A DNA stretch of 64,000 nt from positions 31,902,260-31,966,259 of the forward strand of contig OX578283.1 in assembly GCA_951217055.1 (NCBI GenBank), in the 5' to 3' direction. Each line of letters starts with the position of its first letter. The first letter of the stretch is position 1. Shown in pieces: positions 11,651 through 22,462 of the stretch. The notes below the pieces were generated by a model that saw only the letters and a list, made by a program, of their open reading frames with translations, made no database searches and was not told the origin of the DNA. Made by a program: the position numbers and the translations under genes. Origin of the DNA: Gerris lacustris (Eukaryota > Arthropoda > Insecta > Hemiptera > Gerridae).

Positions 11651-13179
11651 ACCTATACTTTTGTGTTGTTTACAGTAAAAGAAACATCAAAGAAGTATTA
11701 ATAATAGTATTAAAAATATTTACCGCAATCAATTATTTCGGTTTACCTCTATTAAGATAAGCTAGCCCAAACATCAATTTGATTTATTTGGATCGAATCC
11801 TTAGGGGGTGATATATATATATATTCTGTCTTAACTTCTGAACCGATATAAAGTTGTGTTCTATGATAATCCCATATTTAATAAGAAGAGTTGCGGATTG
11901 CCATGGCCGGTTATTGTATTCGCAACCTGCCTGAAACCTATTTTTAAACATCCCAGTTTAAGTATTTAAAAATCCTAGGAAAGTAAGACATGTTTTATAT
12001 TTATGTTATGACATGGAGTAGATTTGTAAAATTTTCGATCCCGTCATAGGCATATTTGGGAGCCTATTTTAATGGGGTTTCCCTAGCAGTATGGGTTTAA
12101 GATAGTATGAGTTGTCTGTTTATTTATAAAATGGTTTTAACCATCTTTGTATGATTCATCTCAACATGATAATAATCATGTTGTAAGACATCGATAAGGA
12201 AGTTATATCATTGATAAATGATTTCATTTTTTTCCCCCACAGTTATATCTATATTTCTAACTATAAATAACATTTTTTGAGATAAAGCTATTTATCGATT
12301 TGCTATTGTGTCGATTAGCTATAGCTGGGTGTTATCTGAAGTGTCCTCGTGTTCAGAAACAGTTGAGAATTATTTGTTGTTTTCTTACGCTCAGTTAGTT
12401 GCCGGATTTTATGACAAGTAGATTAGTAAATTTTAAATTGTAAAATTTAGTGTTTTGTTACGAGTTTTAATGTTTTTATTGGATCTGATAGACGATATGT
12501 TTTCAACGTATGTCCGTATGAGAAGTTCCGAGTTTGTAGCTCATTCTATTTCTTGTAGTAAAGACAATAGGAAATCATGGAGTTCTATGAGTGAGTAAAT
12601 ACCAGTTTTTAAAAATATATATTAGTTTTAAATGTAAAAAGTTTAAATACTAAATAATAAAATGATTAGATCTAAGTTTGCGCCCATAAAGCTTAAGCAT
12701 CACTCTCCAATATTAATGATAATAATAATAACAATGAAGGCTTTATTAAATCCTTTTATGTATATACATAATAACTAATAAATAATAACAAACATTAAAA
12801 ATCGGTCCGAGACAACTTAGGCTAACTTTCTCATATATGAGTTCATAATTGCTTAGCCCAGTGTTTTCCATTTATACTAGTTATAGAGTTTTCGTCGGTC
12901 CTTTAATTATTATTATTGAACATTTTATCGAAATTTATCATAAAAATAACTTCTCTCCGACCGCGTTTAAAGCTATTTTCTCAAGAAACTAGATCTTTCC
13001 CGGGAATACGGCTGATATCGTTATATGCTTATTTAAATGGATTGCATTTTAGAATTTTTCCATCAAAACCGTTTTCGAGAAATTATTTTTTTTCATGTTT
13101 TTTCATAGTTTTTTTGGAGGTAGCACCCATACGTCTGTACAGACGCCAGACAACAGGCAGACATTTTTAAATACCCCTT

Positions 13180-13535
13180 TTCTGGACTCAGGGGACCTCA
13201 AAACGTGTAATCCCAATATAGTCTAATTTTTGTGCCATCACAATACTTTCTCTTTATATGAGGAATATTTTTTTTTTTTTTTTTTTTTTTTTTTCATAAT
13301 ACATATACTATAATAACAATAAAATATATATTATAATATATTCCCTTCCAATACACCCATTACATCTTGAATTAATATTTACTTATTTTACTTGTTTATT
13401 TATACTTGATTTTACTTTCTAATATATATGTAGTATGTACAGTGAAAGTACTGATTGTGATGGCCCAAAAAATCGATTTTAAGATATTTATGGATTCACA
13501 CGTTTTAAGGTCCCCTGACTCCAGTCTAAAAATTT
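13180..13535. repeat. Fold-back element with T tract
   Basis: TGGACTCAGGGGACCTCAAAACGTG at 13183 is inverted as CACGTTTTAAGGTCCCCTGACTCCAG ending 13524. Further inside, GTGCCATCACAATACTTTC matches GAAAGTACTGATTGTGATGGCC in reverse. The centre holds a T tract of about 27 bases (13268-13294). Confidence 0.75.
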
Positions 13536-13930
13536 GTGTGTTTTAAAAATTGTTCCAAAAATTGTGTGCTGTTTGTCTCGAACCTACAGACAGCTAGACG
13601 TTAGTCAAGAAAGGCGTTTGTCAGACAGGCTTGTCCATGTCTTGCCTACTGCCTTTTCAAATTTCTTCCCACCACTTTGGAAGAAAAGAAGATCTTGGTC
13701 TTCTTTCTTCCTCTGCTCTCCTCTAGGGTACAATTTAGTTATTGTTTTTGCCCGCCTGTTATTTTCCATTCTAATGAGATGTCCAGCCCGTTCCTATTTT
13801 AGAGATTTATGGCTTCTACTAAATCTTTTCTTACTTCTTTGTCCTTTAACCTGTCTTAGTCGTTCCACACACTCAATCTTTTAACACCCAAAATAGTCCA
13901 CTCCTCGGCTCTCTGAGCGACTTACATTCT
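13535..13930 (-). pseudogene. Non-LTR retrotransposon, reverse transcriptase C-terminal remnant
   Basis: On the minus strand, allowing for frameshifts, it reads RAGHLIRMENNRRAKTITKL, then RGERRKRRPRS-like and KWWEEI...KAVGKTWTSLSDKRL. This corresponds to the RWAGHVxRMxxNRxAK...GRPxxRWxxDIxKxxGxxWxxxAxDR tail of non-LTR retrotransposon polyproteins (RTE/CR1-like arthropod families, from memory). Only the 3' end is present, as expected from 5' truncation, and it has several stops. It is antisense to aPKC. Confidence 0.75.
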
Positions 13931-14116
13931 TTTTTTCTTATTTTTCAGTTAATGACCAGTTTGAGAAGTATAGGTCATACATGTTAGTATGCATGCGTGA
14001 AAGCACTCTTATTTTTATTTCAATGGACATTATAAACGTCATGGCCTAATATTTTTTTCAGGATAATGAAATCCTGTACACCTCTTGGCTAGATCTATTG
14101 TCAGTTATGTAAAAGA

Positions 14117-14345
14117 AATACGTGTGGTGTCGCGGGACACCTGGTAGGAACGAAGTTTCTTACGCTTTTCATTAAATATAAATGATAAAATTACACTGCT
14201 AAGTATACGATGCTAACTACTTATACATGGTGGAGTTAAAAAAGAGACAAAATTAAAAGTAACTAACTATATTTACTTAGCGGAGTTAAGGCAAAATTAA
14301 AAGAATAGCATTTTTTTATTATTGAAGCGAGCGTCTTGCAATGAA
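14117..14345 (-). mobile_element. Element C: 3' module of the A/B family
   Basis: Reverse complement of the last ~220 bp of A and B. It starts CGTGTGGTGTCGCGGGACACC on the plus strand (same hairpin), then AGGAACGAAGTTTCTTACG, then TACATGGTGGAGTTAAAAAAG, and ends TTATTGAAGCGAGCGTC, where the corresponding internal junction of A/B reads GACGCTTGCTTTAATGA. It shows that this 3' block occurs without the D/E-like part, so A and B are composites. Confidence 0.65.
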
Positions 14346-14624
14346 TGGTAAAGTAAACAATGTTTTCAACTTTTAGTATTGTAAAATAGCGTCACAGAAA
14401 GTAATATTATGGTTACTAAGTTAACTAACCGTGATCTGGGCTTGGTTGAAGCAGTCGCAAATTAATGGTCGACCACTAAAGCAACCGAAGGTTAAGGAAC
14501 GTGGTCGGTTGTTTAGGTTAGTCTTTCCGAAGGCACTGGTTACTTTTTGGTTAGATTTTACCTACACTAAGTATTTTGCCGGAAACTTGCGGATTCATGA
14601 CGATACTACACCTCTATGTCAAGG

Positions 14625-14905
14625 CAAGGGAGCATGCGTTGCCGTGTGGATTAAATTACTAGCCACGTCTGCTCGCTCAGCCATCAATGAATCAAGAGCA
14701 GCATGAGGTCGTGGGATCGATCCCACTCCGTGATGCTTTGATTTATGTAGCTCCCTTATGATCACACCATACTTCCTTCGGCCGGTACATTGGACTGTGG
14801 TATGATGTGTGATGTGGTTGGAACTCTCCACCACGGGGCTAGTAAAAAGGTTTGTCCTACTTGTCTAGTACTAGTACCTTACCTTACTACTACCACTACA
14901 CTCGT
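14625..14905 (+). mobile_element. tRNA-derived SINE, second copy
   Basis: Same family as the 39.3-kb SINE: GTTGCCGTGTGGATTAA, TGGGATCGATCCCACTC (box B), GTGATGCTTTGATTTATG, TGATGTGGTTGGAACTCTCC and a tail with TACTACTACCACTAC. It lacks the segment with GGCCAAGTGATGGCC. Target duplication not identified. Two ORFs across it, one on each strand, are incidental. Confidence 0.8.
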
Positions 14906-15424
14906 AAGGCAACAAACCAAAATTAACTATATATTCGAACTTTTTAAACACTCCAAATCCAAGAAAATGGTTAATGCTATTACTAATTCTCAACTTTGCT
15001 CCACAACTCAACATAAAATTGTGTTTAAATTTGAACACACAGTATTTTCATCCATTATATGAATACTGATCCTGAACCGATTTTATTAAATTTGTTGTGT
15101 TAATATTTAGAACGGTTGTTTATATCAGACACCGAATCAAATATTTGGAAAAAACATTATAAATTGCAGTCCTTACAAATACTGATTTAACCATATAAGT
15201 CGCTTTCCCCGGATAAAATATAATTAAATAAAAATATCCAAAGTATTCCTCGCTGGGTATAGGTTTAATTATACAGTAAATTGTAATAGACATTTTCTGT
15301 AATAAATTAGATTCGACTATTACAACCCCTTAACGACTAATAGAGGAGTAACACGTTTTGTTTATGGGAAAAGTTGTCACGTGTAAATATCGTCTCCTAC
15401 TTACTTAATACTGGCCTCTTCCAC
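14906..15424. other. AT-rich intron, nothing recognised
   Basis: Sequence between a SINE and a non-LTR remnant; no features seen. 15800-16292 is similar, apart from a repeated GGTGGCGCGACC motif at 15815 and 15880. Confidence 0.5.
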
Positions 15425-15795
15425 CTTGAAGTGTAGAAGCGTAAAATTGGACTTGCAGGTTGTACTGTCTTCAGGGATTCCCACAGATCTGGACCATGAT
15501 GAGAGTTGGGTATTTAGGTGAGTGGTGATGTTGTCGGCCCAAGTTTTCCTTCTTCGTCCTCGCGGCCTGGATTTTTCTGATATCGGCCTTATAACACTTG
15601 TTTGGTGTACCTCTCTTCTTTTATCCTTTTAGTGTGGCATAACCACCTCAGTTTGGATGTCTTATCCTGTCCGAGAGAGGTTCGATGTTTATAGAGGCTC
15701 GGATCGTGGTGTTTCTAATTCGATCCTTCCTAATTTTGCCAGAAATTCTTCTGAGGTACTTCATCTCAGGCACTTGATTGCGACTCTCTTTTATT
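15425..15795 (-). pseudogene. Non-LTR retrotransposon C-terminal remnant
   Basis: The minus strand reads PEMKYLRRISGKIRKDRIRN, then TTIRASINIEPLSDRIR, and after a frameshift LRWLCHTKRIKEERYTKQVL and RGRRRKTWADNITTHLNTQL. This is the diagnostic end of an arthropod non-LTR polyprotein (xMRYLRRxxGxxRxDRIRN...LRWxGHxxRM...GRRRxTWxD). It carries stops and a frame change and has no 5' part. Confidence 0.85.
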
Positions 15796-16292
15796 TCTTT
15801 TGACGAGGCTTCCTAGGTGGCGCGACCCAGGACGTGCGAGCCAATGATCAATGTATTTTAAATTAGGGGTTAACAAGAGGTGGCGCGACCTGGTCGATTA
15901 TCGGCGACTCAACCGCCCATCCAGCGTTCCTAGGTACCTGGGTGTGCCCATGATTTACATCCATAATCCATAGGTTAATATGCAGGTGTAAATTGATCTG
16001 TATATAGGCAATTAGTTTCTGGCATTTTTTTCTTTCTATATTGTCTCTTATTGACGTAAAATTTTATTTCTCACGTTTTAACATCACTCGTTCTGTCAAA
16101 AGTCTGTCAGTTGTAGAATATTAGTTATAGTGAAAAGAAATATTATTACGTATATCTTAGATTTTAAAGTAATGAATAAAATTACAAAATAAAAATAACT
16201 TTTTATATGCTTCGTTTTTAAATTTTCTGGTGAATCATATGTAATGTTGATAATATAATTGTTATTGTTATATATAATGTTTTTGAAAAATA

Positions 16293-16343
16293 ATTACAAG
16301 ATAAAAAGAACTTTTTATATACTACGTTTTTAAATTTTCTAAA
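16293..16343 (+). repeat. R2 repeat, left part
   Basis: AATTACAAGATAAAAAGAACTTTTTATATACTACG... matches the first 50 bases of the R2 copy at 43262. A related segment also occurs at about 16180. It is followed by a 23-base A tract. Confidence 0.65.
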
Positions 16344-16623
16344 AAAAAAAAAAAAAAAAAAAATACATAGTTCCGAATTTATTTACTTCACATAATAATG
16401 ACAACCATCTAGAGAGCTGATCTTAAACCTATAAAAGGACAAATCTTTGTACAACGGATCTCACCAACACCGAATCTAAACAGCGCCATTGATATGCCCC
16501 TGAGTAGGGACAGTAAGAGAAACAAAATTTGTAAAAGTAAAGAAGTACAGATGCAGAAAAATTAAACTTATACCTAGGACACAAGTGTAAACAAACCTGG
16601 GTGTCAAACATCAATTAATTTAT

Positions 16624-17650
16624 TTATCTACTCGCGGCAGCAAAATTAAACATTACTTAACTGTTTTTAGGCTGGAAAGTACTATTTCCCTGATTTATCA
16701 TTAAAATATTAAAAACAGGCAGGAAAGTAGTTAAAACAGTCAGGAAATTACTTTCTCTGCCTAGGCAGGGAAATATTTCCCTGCCTAGGCAGAGAAAGTA
16801 ACAGTGTTTACCACTGGGTGTCATAACCTCTTATTTGGCCAAGAACAGTTTATACTATTATCTCTATCTTATAACATTATATATTATAGTTAAATAAGTA
16901 ATATTTAATAATAAATAAACGTATTAATAATAAAATAATTTGTTTATATTTGTTAATTCTGTTAAATAAGTTCAATGATTAGTAGATCTTTAATTAAAAA
17001 AAATAGTAGAGTCACTGACTATACTGTAGCGTCATGTAAACATTGAACATCCATATTATTTTTATTATTGAAGTCTTTCTAGATTAGACTAGCTACTTTT
17101 CTTGATGTATCCTGGTTACTTCTTTTCTTTTAAGCAATAGAAGATATCTTTAACACTTTTATTAATTTTTTAGTAAAAATATAAATAAATATTTTATATT
17201 GCGTGCATTATTCATTCAGAAGTTAAGTGTGCTATAAACGTGTTTTGTATTTTGTTGTTATAGATTGAGTTTGCTTTTCACTTATTGTTATTATACCCAA
17301 GTTTCTTATTTGAACATTAATTTTAGTTAATGCATATGTTATTATCTTTATAAATATGACACATAGTTATTAACTATGTTATATTAATAAAGATAACATT
17401 TTAGCAGCTTCATTTTTCTGCCCCAAGTAGATAAAATATTGTATGCAACAAGGCAGCAAAGGAAACATTTCTGCCTCGTTTATTCATTGCCTGCCTCGGC
17501 TTCGCCTCGGCAGTCAAATAGGTAAATTACCTGGCCTTGGCTTCGCCTCGGCAGTTAATTATCATAGCCTGTCCTCGCCTTCGGCTCGGAGGCTAATCTA
17601 AGCACTCGTCAGTAAAATTCCATTTTGCTGCCTAGTTAAGGTAAGTTTTC
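16624..17650. repeat. R1 fold-back repeat, copy a (empty for Helentron D)
   Basis: Starts ATCTACTCGCGGCAGCAAAAT. The inverted counterpart TTTTTCTGCCCCAAGTAGAT ends at 17432, giving an inner element of about 810 bp. Beyond it lie two GCCTCGGCTTCGCCTCGGCAG hairpins (about 17480 and 17540), up to the CTAGTTA into which the Harbinger element inserted. It contains a 54-bp perfect palindrome near its start. Copy b is at 19977. It interrupts an R2 repeat. Confidence 0.8.
16748..16801. repeat. 54-bp perfect palindrome
   Basis: Reads TTACTTTCTCTGCCTAGGCA, GGGAAATATTTCCC, TGCCTAGGCAGAGAAAGTAA: a perfect palindrome centred on AATATT, with the smaller palindrome GCCTAGGC in each half. It is inside R1 copy a; copy b keeps related but imperfect GCCTAGGC motifs (about 20043 and 20077). 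Confidence 0.95.
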
Positions 17651-17814
17651 CAAGACACGACTCCAGCGATAGACGCTGAGCGATAATCGCTGAGCGATAG
17701 TCGCCCAGCGATAGTCGCTGGCACAAAATTATAATAGGTGTTTTCCTACACGCGTCTCCAGCGACTATTGCAACATATCAGTAGGTAACTATAGCAGTAG
17801 TTTCTAATTTAATT

Positions 17815-18019
17815 ATGAGTTTTAAGAAAAAACTAATTACATATTTACTATTGAAAGAAGAAGATGATGATATTATTGCCGAGGAAATAAATGAGTTCTT
17901 CTCGAAAAGGAACACATCAAATTTTTAAAACAAGAAACGAGGAGGGTTGTTTCGTGCAACTGATTAAAAATCATTTGGAGCAAGACGTTTTTAAAACCCA
18001 TGTTTTAAAAACTGTATAA
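17815..18019 (+). pseudogene. PIF/Harbinger transposase N-terminal remnant
   Basis: From the ATG at 17815 it reads MSFKKKLITYLLLKEEDDD and then IIAEEINEFFSKRN before a stop. A frame change near 17905 continues as GTHQIFKTRNEEGCFVQLIK and NHLEQDVF. The second part matches the conserved N-terminal segment of Harbinger transposases (HPI-x-KxRxEEGxFxxLxxxLxxD, from memory of the family). The remainder, with the DDE residues, is absent. Broken by a frameshift and truncated, so not functional. Confidence 0.75.
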
Positions 18020-18108
18020 TAAAAACTACTTTTATAACTATGAAAATATTATATAAACTATTATTATAAAATTAACAAGGACTATTGGTTATTTATTATT
18101 AAACTTAC

Positions 18109-18274
18109 CTGATCTTTCCACACACTCTGCAACCTCTTTCCAAATATTGTCCTTAACTCGTGTATCTCAGTACATCGAATGCTGTAAATCGAAAGTAGCT
18201 CCATGTTACTGCACTGATTCGATGAGCTTTTCATCTTCCTCAGAGGAAAAATACAGCTTATTGGAAGACGACAT
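18109..18274 (-). pseudogene. MADF/Myb-like DNA-binding exon of the Harbinger element
   Basis: On the minus strand an ATG (18274) opens MSSSNKLYFSSEEDEKLIES and continues, through two in-frame stops, with ATFDLQHSMY and VKDNIWKEVAECVERS. It ends exactly at a consensus donor (CAG, then GTAAGT, plus-strand complement 18103-18108). The pattern EKLIE...YDLxxxxYxD...KxxxWxEVA is a MADF domain, found in the accessory DNA-binding protein that PIF/Harbinger elements encode beside the transposase. Stops at residues 23 and 36 show decay. Confidence 0.78.
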
Positions 18275-18339
18275 GTTCAATGTTCACTAAAATAATAAAT
18301 CACCACAAAAGCAGTAGCGGCACTGTTTTTTCTTTCGCG

Positions 18340-18600
18340 GCAAGATTGTCTTTACCCGCCCTTTTAAAACTATGAAGAAAGTCCTTTTATTTATATTTCT
18401 CCCATTTGAAGAAAAAGGCGGGCAAAAAACAGCGGGAGCCAATGAAAATTTTTGATTTTTAGTGCGAGTAGTTACAAACCTTCTTCTCCCACTTCTGTAG
18501 AGCGGGCATTTCTCTCATTTGAAGAAACCGGCGGGAAATAAAGGGCGGGGACCAATGAAATCGAGGGTGTTTTAGCGCGAGTTTATTGTCCTTTCCCTAC
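18340..18600. promoter_or_regulatory. Tandem CCAAT-containing repeat upstream of the MADF gene
   Basis: Two roughly 100-bp direct repeats share CTCCCATTTGAAGAAAAAGG / CTCTCATTTGAAGAAACCGG, then AGCGGGAGCCAATGAAA / GGGCGGGGACCAATGAAA, and a TTTTAGTGCGAGT / TTTTAGCGCGAGT end. They lie 5' of the minus-strand MADF start, each with a CCAAT box and a GC-rich motif, so a promoter role is a reasonable inference. Confidence 0.4.
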
Positions 18601-19311
18601 GGATATTCTGCCTCTACTAGCAAGCAAGCCAGAATACGCATTGTTCTAAACGGCGAGAAACAATTCTCACTTCTCGTGGTTTTCTTTAAATTTATAATTC
18701 TGCTGGATTCATATCGAATAAAGAAATATCTATTTAAATGAAATAATAAATATTCTGTTTTTTTTTTGTTCCATTTGAGTAATTTAATAATTAATATTTA
18801 TATTATATATTTTATATTATATATATTTATATTATATATATTTATATTATATATATTTATTTTACATAACATATTATTAATTAAATTTAATTATGATATT
18901 ATATTATATCAATTAAATTAAATTATATTATGATATAGTATTTATAATACAAATTTATTCAAGTAATTTTTAACTTTGAATGGTTCGTTATCCCAGTTTG
19001 ACCGCCACAGCCTGGTTTCTCTAGCACTGCATTGCTAGGATCGCTAGCGACTGCGATTATGACTGCTCCTGGAGCAGACGGCTGCAATCGCTCAGCGATC
19101 GACGCTTGCGTCTCTAGCGACTATCGTTAGAGTCGCTTGCCTAGGAAAACAGTTACAAGTAAACTCAGAATAGGAGTCCTCAGCGATAGTCGCTGAGCGA
19201 TTATCGCACAGCGACTTTCGCTGGAGTCGCGTCTTGGAAAACGTACCTTTACATAAATAACTATTCTTTGTTTACTTTTCGCTGTCATTCAATGTTTACC
19301 TCTTAATACAA

Positions 19312-19680
19312 AATCACAAATTTGAAACCCGTCAAAATGAAGATTGTAAATACTATGGGATATGTCAAAACAAATAAAATAACTTGCGGATTTTTTCCGA
19401 ACAAACTTTCCATACAGCAAAATTTGCTGAAAACCAATTAAATTCTGCTGAAAGATAACTAAAAGTATTAAAATAATGCATTGTCGTCGTGTTCTGAGCT
19501 GTTCTAAAAGTTTTAAATGTCTGGCGTTTCGGCAATTTAGTTAGAAATCGATTGCAAGATTTGTACCGGGCAAACAAACTAACAAACAAACTCACAAGAA
19601 AGCAAGCTAATAAAAACGTAGTAAATAATACGTTTAGTTCTAATATAAAGGACGTTTCTGGGATTGCTATTTGCATTTTT
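19312..19680 (+). repeat. R2 repeat, right part
   Basis: AAATCACAAATTTGAAACCC, AAAATGAAGATTGTAAATAC, GGATATGTCAAAACAAATAA, CATACAGCAAAATTTGCTG and AAATCGATTGCAAGATTTGT match the 43.3-kb copy. A minus-strand ORF of 103 codons crosses it but has no recognisable domain. Confidence 0.7.
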
Positions 19681-19976
19681 TGAAATAGTTTTTTATGTTC
19701 TTAAAATATTTCTGTGATTGTATAATTTTCCCACACACACAATCACATTAGTTTTTGTAATAATCTGTAAGATAATTTATCTAATGGCAATCTTGTTCGG
19801 TCCTATCATAGTTTTTCGGCAGTTTATCTATGAGTAATGCATCTCTTGAAATTGTTGAGATAGTTGTGGAATGTTCTGGTAAGATATATTTGTGTTCTTT
19901 GGAATAGCAATAGAGTTTTTAATTCCCTTATGTAGCTATTTACAAGCAACAGACGTTTATAAAATAAATATGTTTT

Positions 19977-21127
19977 ATCTACTTGAGGCAGCAAAATGAG
20001 GCATTATTGAGCCGATTTCGGGCAGAGAAATGTAATTTTACTGCCTAGGCGGTAAAAGTCAGGAAACATTTTACAGCCTAGGCAGTAAAATTTTTACTTT
20101 TATAATGTTGGCAATGACAATTTATACTATTATCTCTATCTTATAACATCATATATTATAGTTTAATAAGTACTATTTAATAAATAAACGTTTTAATTAT
20201 ACAATAATTTATTTATACATATTTGTTAATTCTGTTAAATAAGTTCGATGATTTGTAGATCTTTAATTAAAAAAATAGTAGTCACTGGCTATACTGCAGC
20301 GTCATGTAAACGTTGAACATCCATATTAGTTTTATTATTGAATTCATTCTAGATTAGACTAGCTACTTTTCTTGATTTATCCTAGTTACTATTCTTTTCT
20401 TTTAAGCAATATAAGATATCTTTAATACTTTTAGTAATTTGTTAGTAAAAATATTAACTAGGCATCGCGTGGCTCTATCATTGAAGCGAGCTTATAGTAA
20501 TAAATATGTATTGAATATTGAAAAAAAAGATTATTGTGAATCATGATGAGTTGATAGATAATGGGTGTGGTAGTAGTGCAGCGGCTAGTAGTAAGGGAAC
20601 CACCCCGCATTCTTACTATTCTTCTAACCACACATCTCTATTTCAATATTTATAATTTGTATCTCTTTGCTACAAACAAACTACTGCATGTATCAAATTG
20701 AAATTTTGCATACCTGTTTCAATTGTGCATTAGATGGTGTATATGAAGTTTTATTAAAATCGTTTCGTTAGAACGTAAGATATCGGTAAAAAGGTTGTTT
20801 TCTCTATTATAAACGTTTAGGTCCGCTTTAATAGTTTTAGCGATCTTTATTAAGTCATAGCGGTGTCGCTGTTGGTTTTAGTAAAAAATGTAATTTGAAA
20901 AAAATGTTCGTCTCGTCGAGTAGATGATGATAGAATCTTTTCCCGTCCTGAAATTCCAATTTAATTTTTGTACCTCACGTTTACGCGAGCGTTGCGCGCG
21001 AACTCTTGGACGGATCACGCTGTCCAACGAACTTAGCCTGAGTATTAGTAAGAGGAACATGTATACCAAATTTCAACTAAATCGGTCAACTTTTACTCAA
21101 GTTATCGTCACACGCGTAAACGTTACT

Positions 21128-21187
<60 letters not shown>

Positions 21188-21690
21188 CGGAGCATATTTC
21201 GTTGAATGTAGGAAGCTCGCTACGCTCGCTTCAATAAATATTTTATATTGCGTGCATTATTCATTCAGAAGTTGTGTGTGTTATAAAGGTGTGTTTTGTA
21301 TTTTGTTGTTATAGATTGAGTTTGCTTTTCACTTATTGTTATTATTCCCAAGTTTCTTATTTGAATTGAACATTAATTTTAGTTAATACATATGTTATTA
21401 TCTTTATTAATATGACACTTAGTTATTAACTATGTTATATTAATAAAGATAACATTTTAGCAGCTTCATTTTTCTGCCGCAAGTAGATAAAATATTGTAT
21501 GCAACAAGGCAGCAAAGGAAACATTTCTGCCTCGTTTATTCATTGCCTGCCTCGGCTTCGCCTCGGCAGTCAAATAGGTAAATAACCTGCCTCGGCAGTT
21601 AATTATCATAGCCTGTCCTCGCCTTCGGCTCGGAGGCTAACCTAATCACTCGTCAGTAAAATTCCATTTTGCTCCCTAGTTACATAAATA
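19977..21690. repeat. R1 fold-back repeat, copy b (interrupted by Helentron D)
   Basis: Starts ATCTACTTGAGGCAGCAAAATG and its inverted partner CATTTTTCTGCCGCAAGTAGAT ends at 21488. It follows copy a almost base for base (for example TAGACTAGCTACTTTTCTTG and TTGCGTGCATTATTCATTC) except for the insertion of D at 20458-21233. It retains the uninterrupted CTAGTTACATAAATAACT at the position of the Harbinger insertion in copy a. Confidence 0.82.
20458..21233 (-). mobile_element. Helentron/DINE-like element D with (GACA)15
   Basis: In element orientation (minus strand) it begins TGAAGCGAGCGTAGCGAGC and ends CGCGATGCCTAG, followed by T. It carries a GTCT-type microsatellite (plus strand GACA x15, 21128-21187) near the 5' end, and the 5' motif GAAGCGAGC recurs inverted about 27 bp inside the 3' end. 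That asymmetric sub-terminal repeat plus GTCY microsatellite is the architecture of Helentron-derived DINE-1/HINE elements. It interrupts an R1 repeat whose sister copy has the intact site (17184|17185), showing insertion between two T residues with no duplication. No coding capacity. Confidence 0.85.
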
Positions 21691-21724
21691 ACTATAACAT
21701 TGAATATTGGCAATTACACTTATA

Positions 21725-22394
21725 CTAGGCATCGCGTGGCTCTATCATTGAAGCGAGCGTATAGTAATAAATATGTATTGAATATTGAAAAAAAAGATTA
21801 TTGTGAATCATGATGAGTTGATAGATAATGGGTCTGGTAGTAGTGCAGCGGCTAGTAGTAAGGGAACCACCCCGCATTCTTACTATTCTTCTAACCACAC
21901 ATCTCTATTTCAATATTTATAATTTGTATCTCTTTGCTACAAACAAACTACTGCATGTATCAAATTGAAATTTTGCATACCTGTTTCAATTGTGCATTAG
22001 ATGGTGTATATGAAGTTTTATTAAAATCGTTTCGTTAGAACGTAAGATATCGGTAAAAAGGTTGTTTTCTCTATTATAAACGTTTAGGTCCGCTTTAATA
22101 ATTTTAGCGATCTTTATTAAGTCATAGCGGTGTCGCTGTTGGTTTTAGTAAAAAATGTTATTTGAAAAAAATGTTCGTCTCATCGAGTAGATGATGATAG
22201 AATCTTTTCCCGTCCTGAAATTCCAATTTAATTTTTGTACCTCTCGTTTACGCGAGCGTTGCGCGCGAACTCTTGGACGGATCACGCTGTCCAACGAACT
22301 TAGCCTGAGTATTAGTAAGAGGAACATGTATACCAAATTTCAACTAAATCGGTCAACTTTTACTCAAGTTATCGTCACACGCGTAAACGTTACT

Positions 22395-22462
<68 letters not shown>

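Larger units (their letters stand above)
17639..19248. mobile_element. PIF/Harbinger transposon with decayed genes
   Basis: Ends AGGTAAGTTTTCCAAGAC (left) and GTCTTGGAAAACGTACCT (right) are inverted repeats, continued inward by arrays of AGCGATAGTCGCTG-like units. The target duplication is TTA at 17636-17638 and 19249-19251. The related repeat copy at 21.7 kb has the uninterrupted site CTAGTTACATAAATAACT (TTA at 21680-21682), which shows the insertion directly. Inside are a transposase N-terminal remnant (+) and a MADF/Myb-like exon (-), the two genes typical of PIF/Harbinger. The catalytic DDE part is missing and AT-rich tandem sequence occupies 18780-18960. Confidence 0.92.

Noticed and set aside
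13534..13884. 116-codon plus-strand ORF
   Set aside because: It is the antisense of a non-LTR reverse-transcriptase remnant whose minus-strand reading has family motifs.
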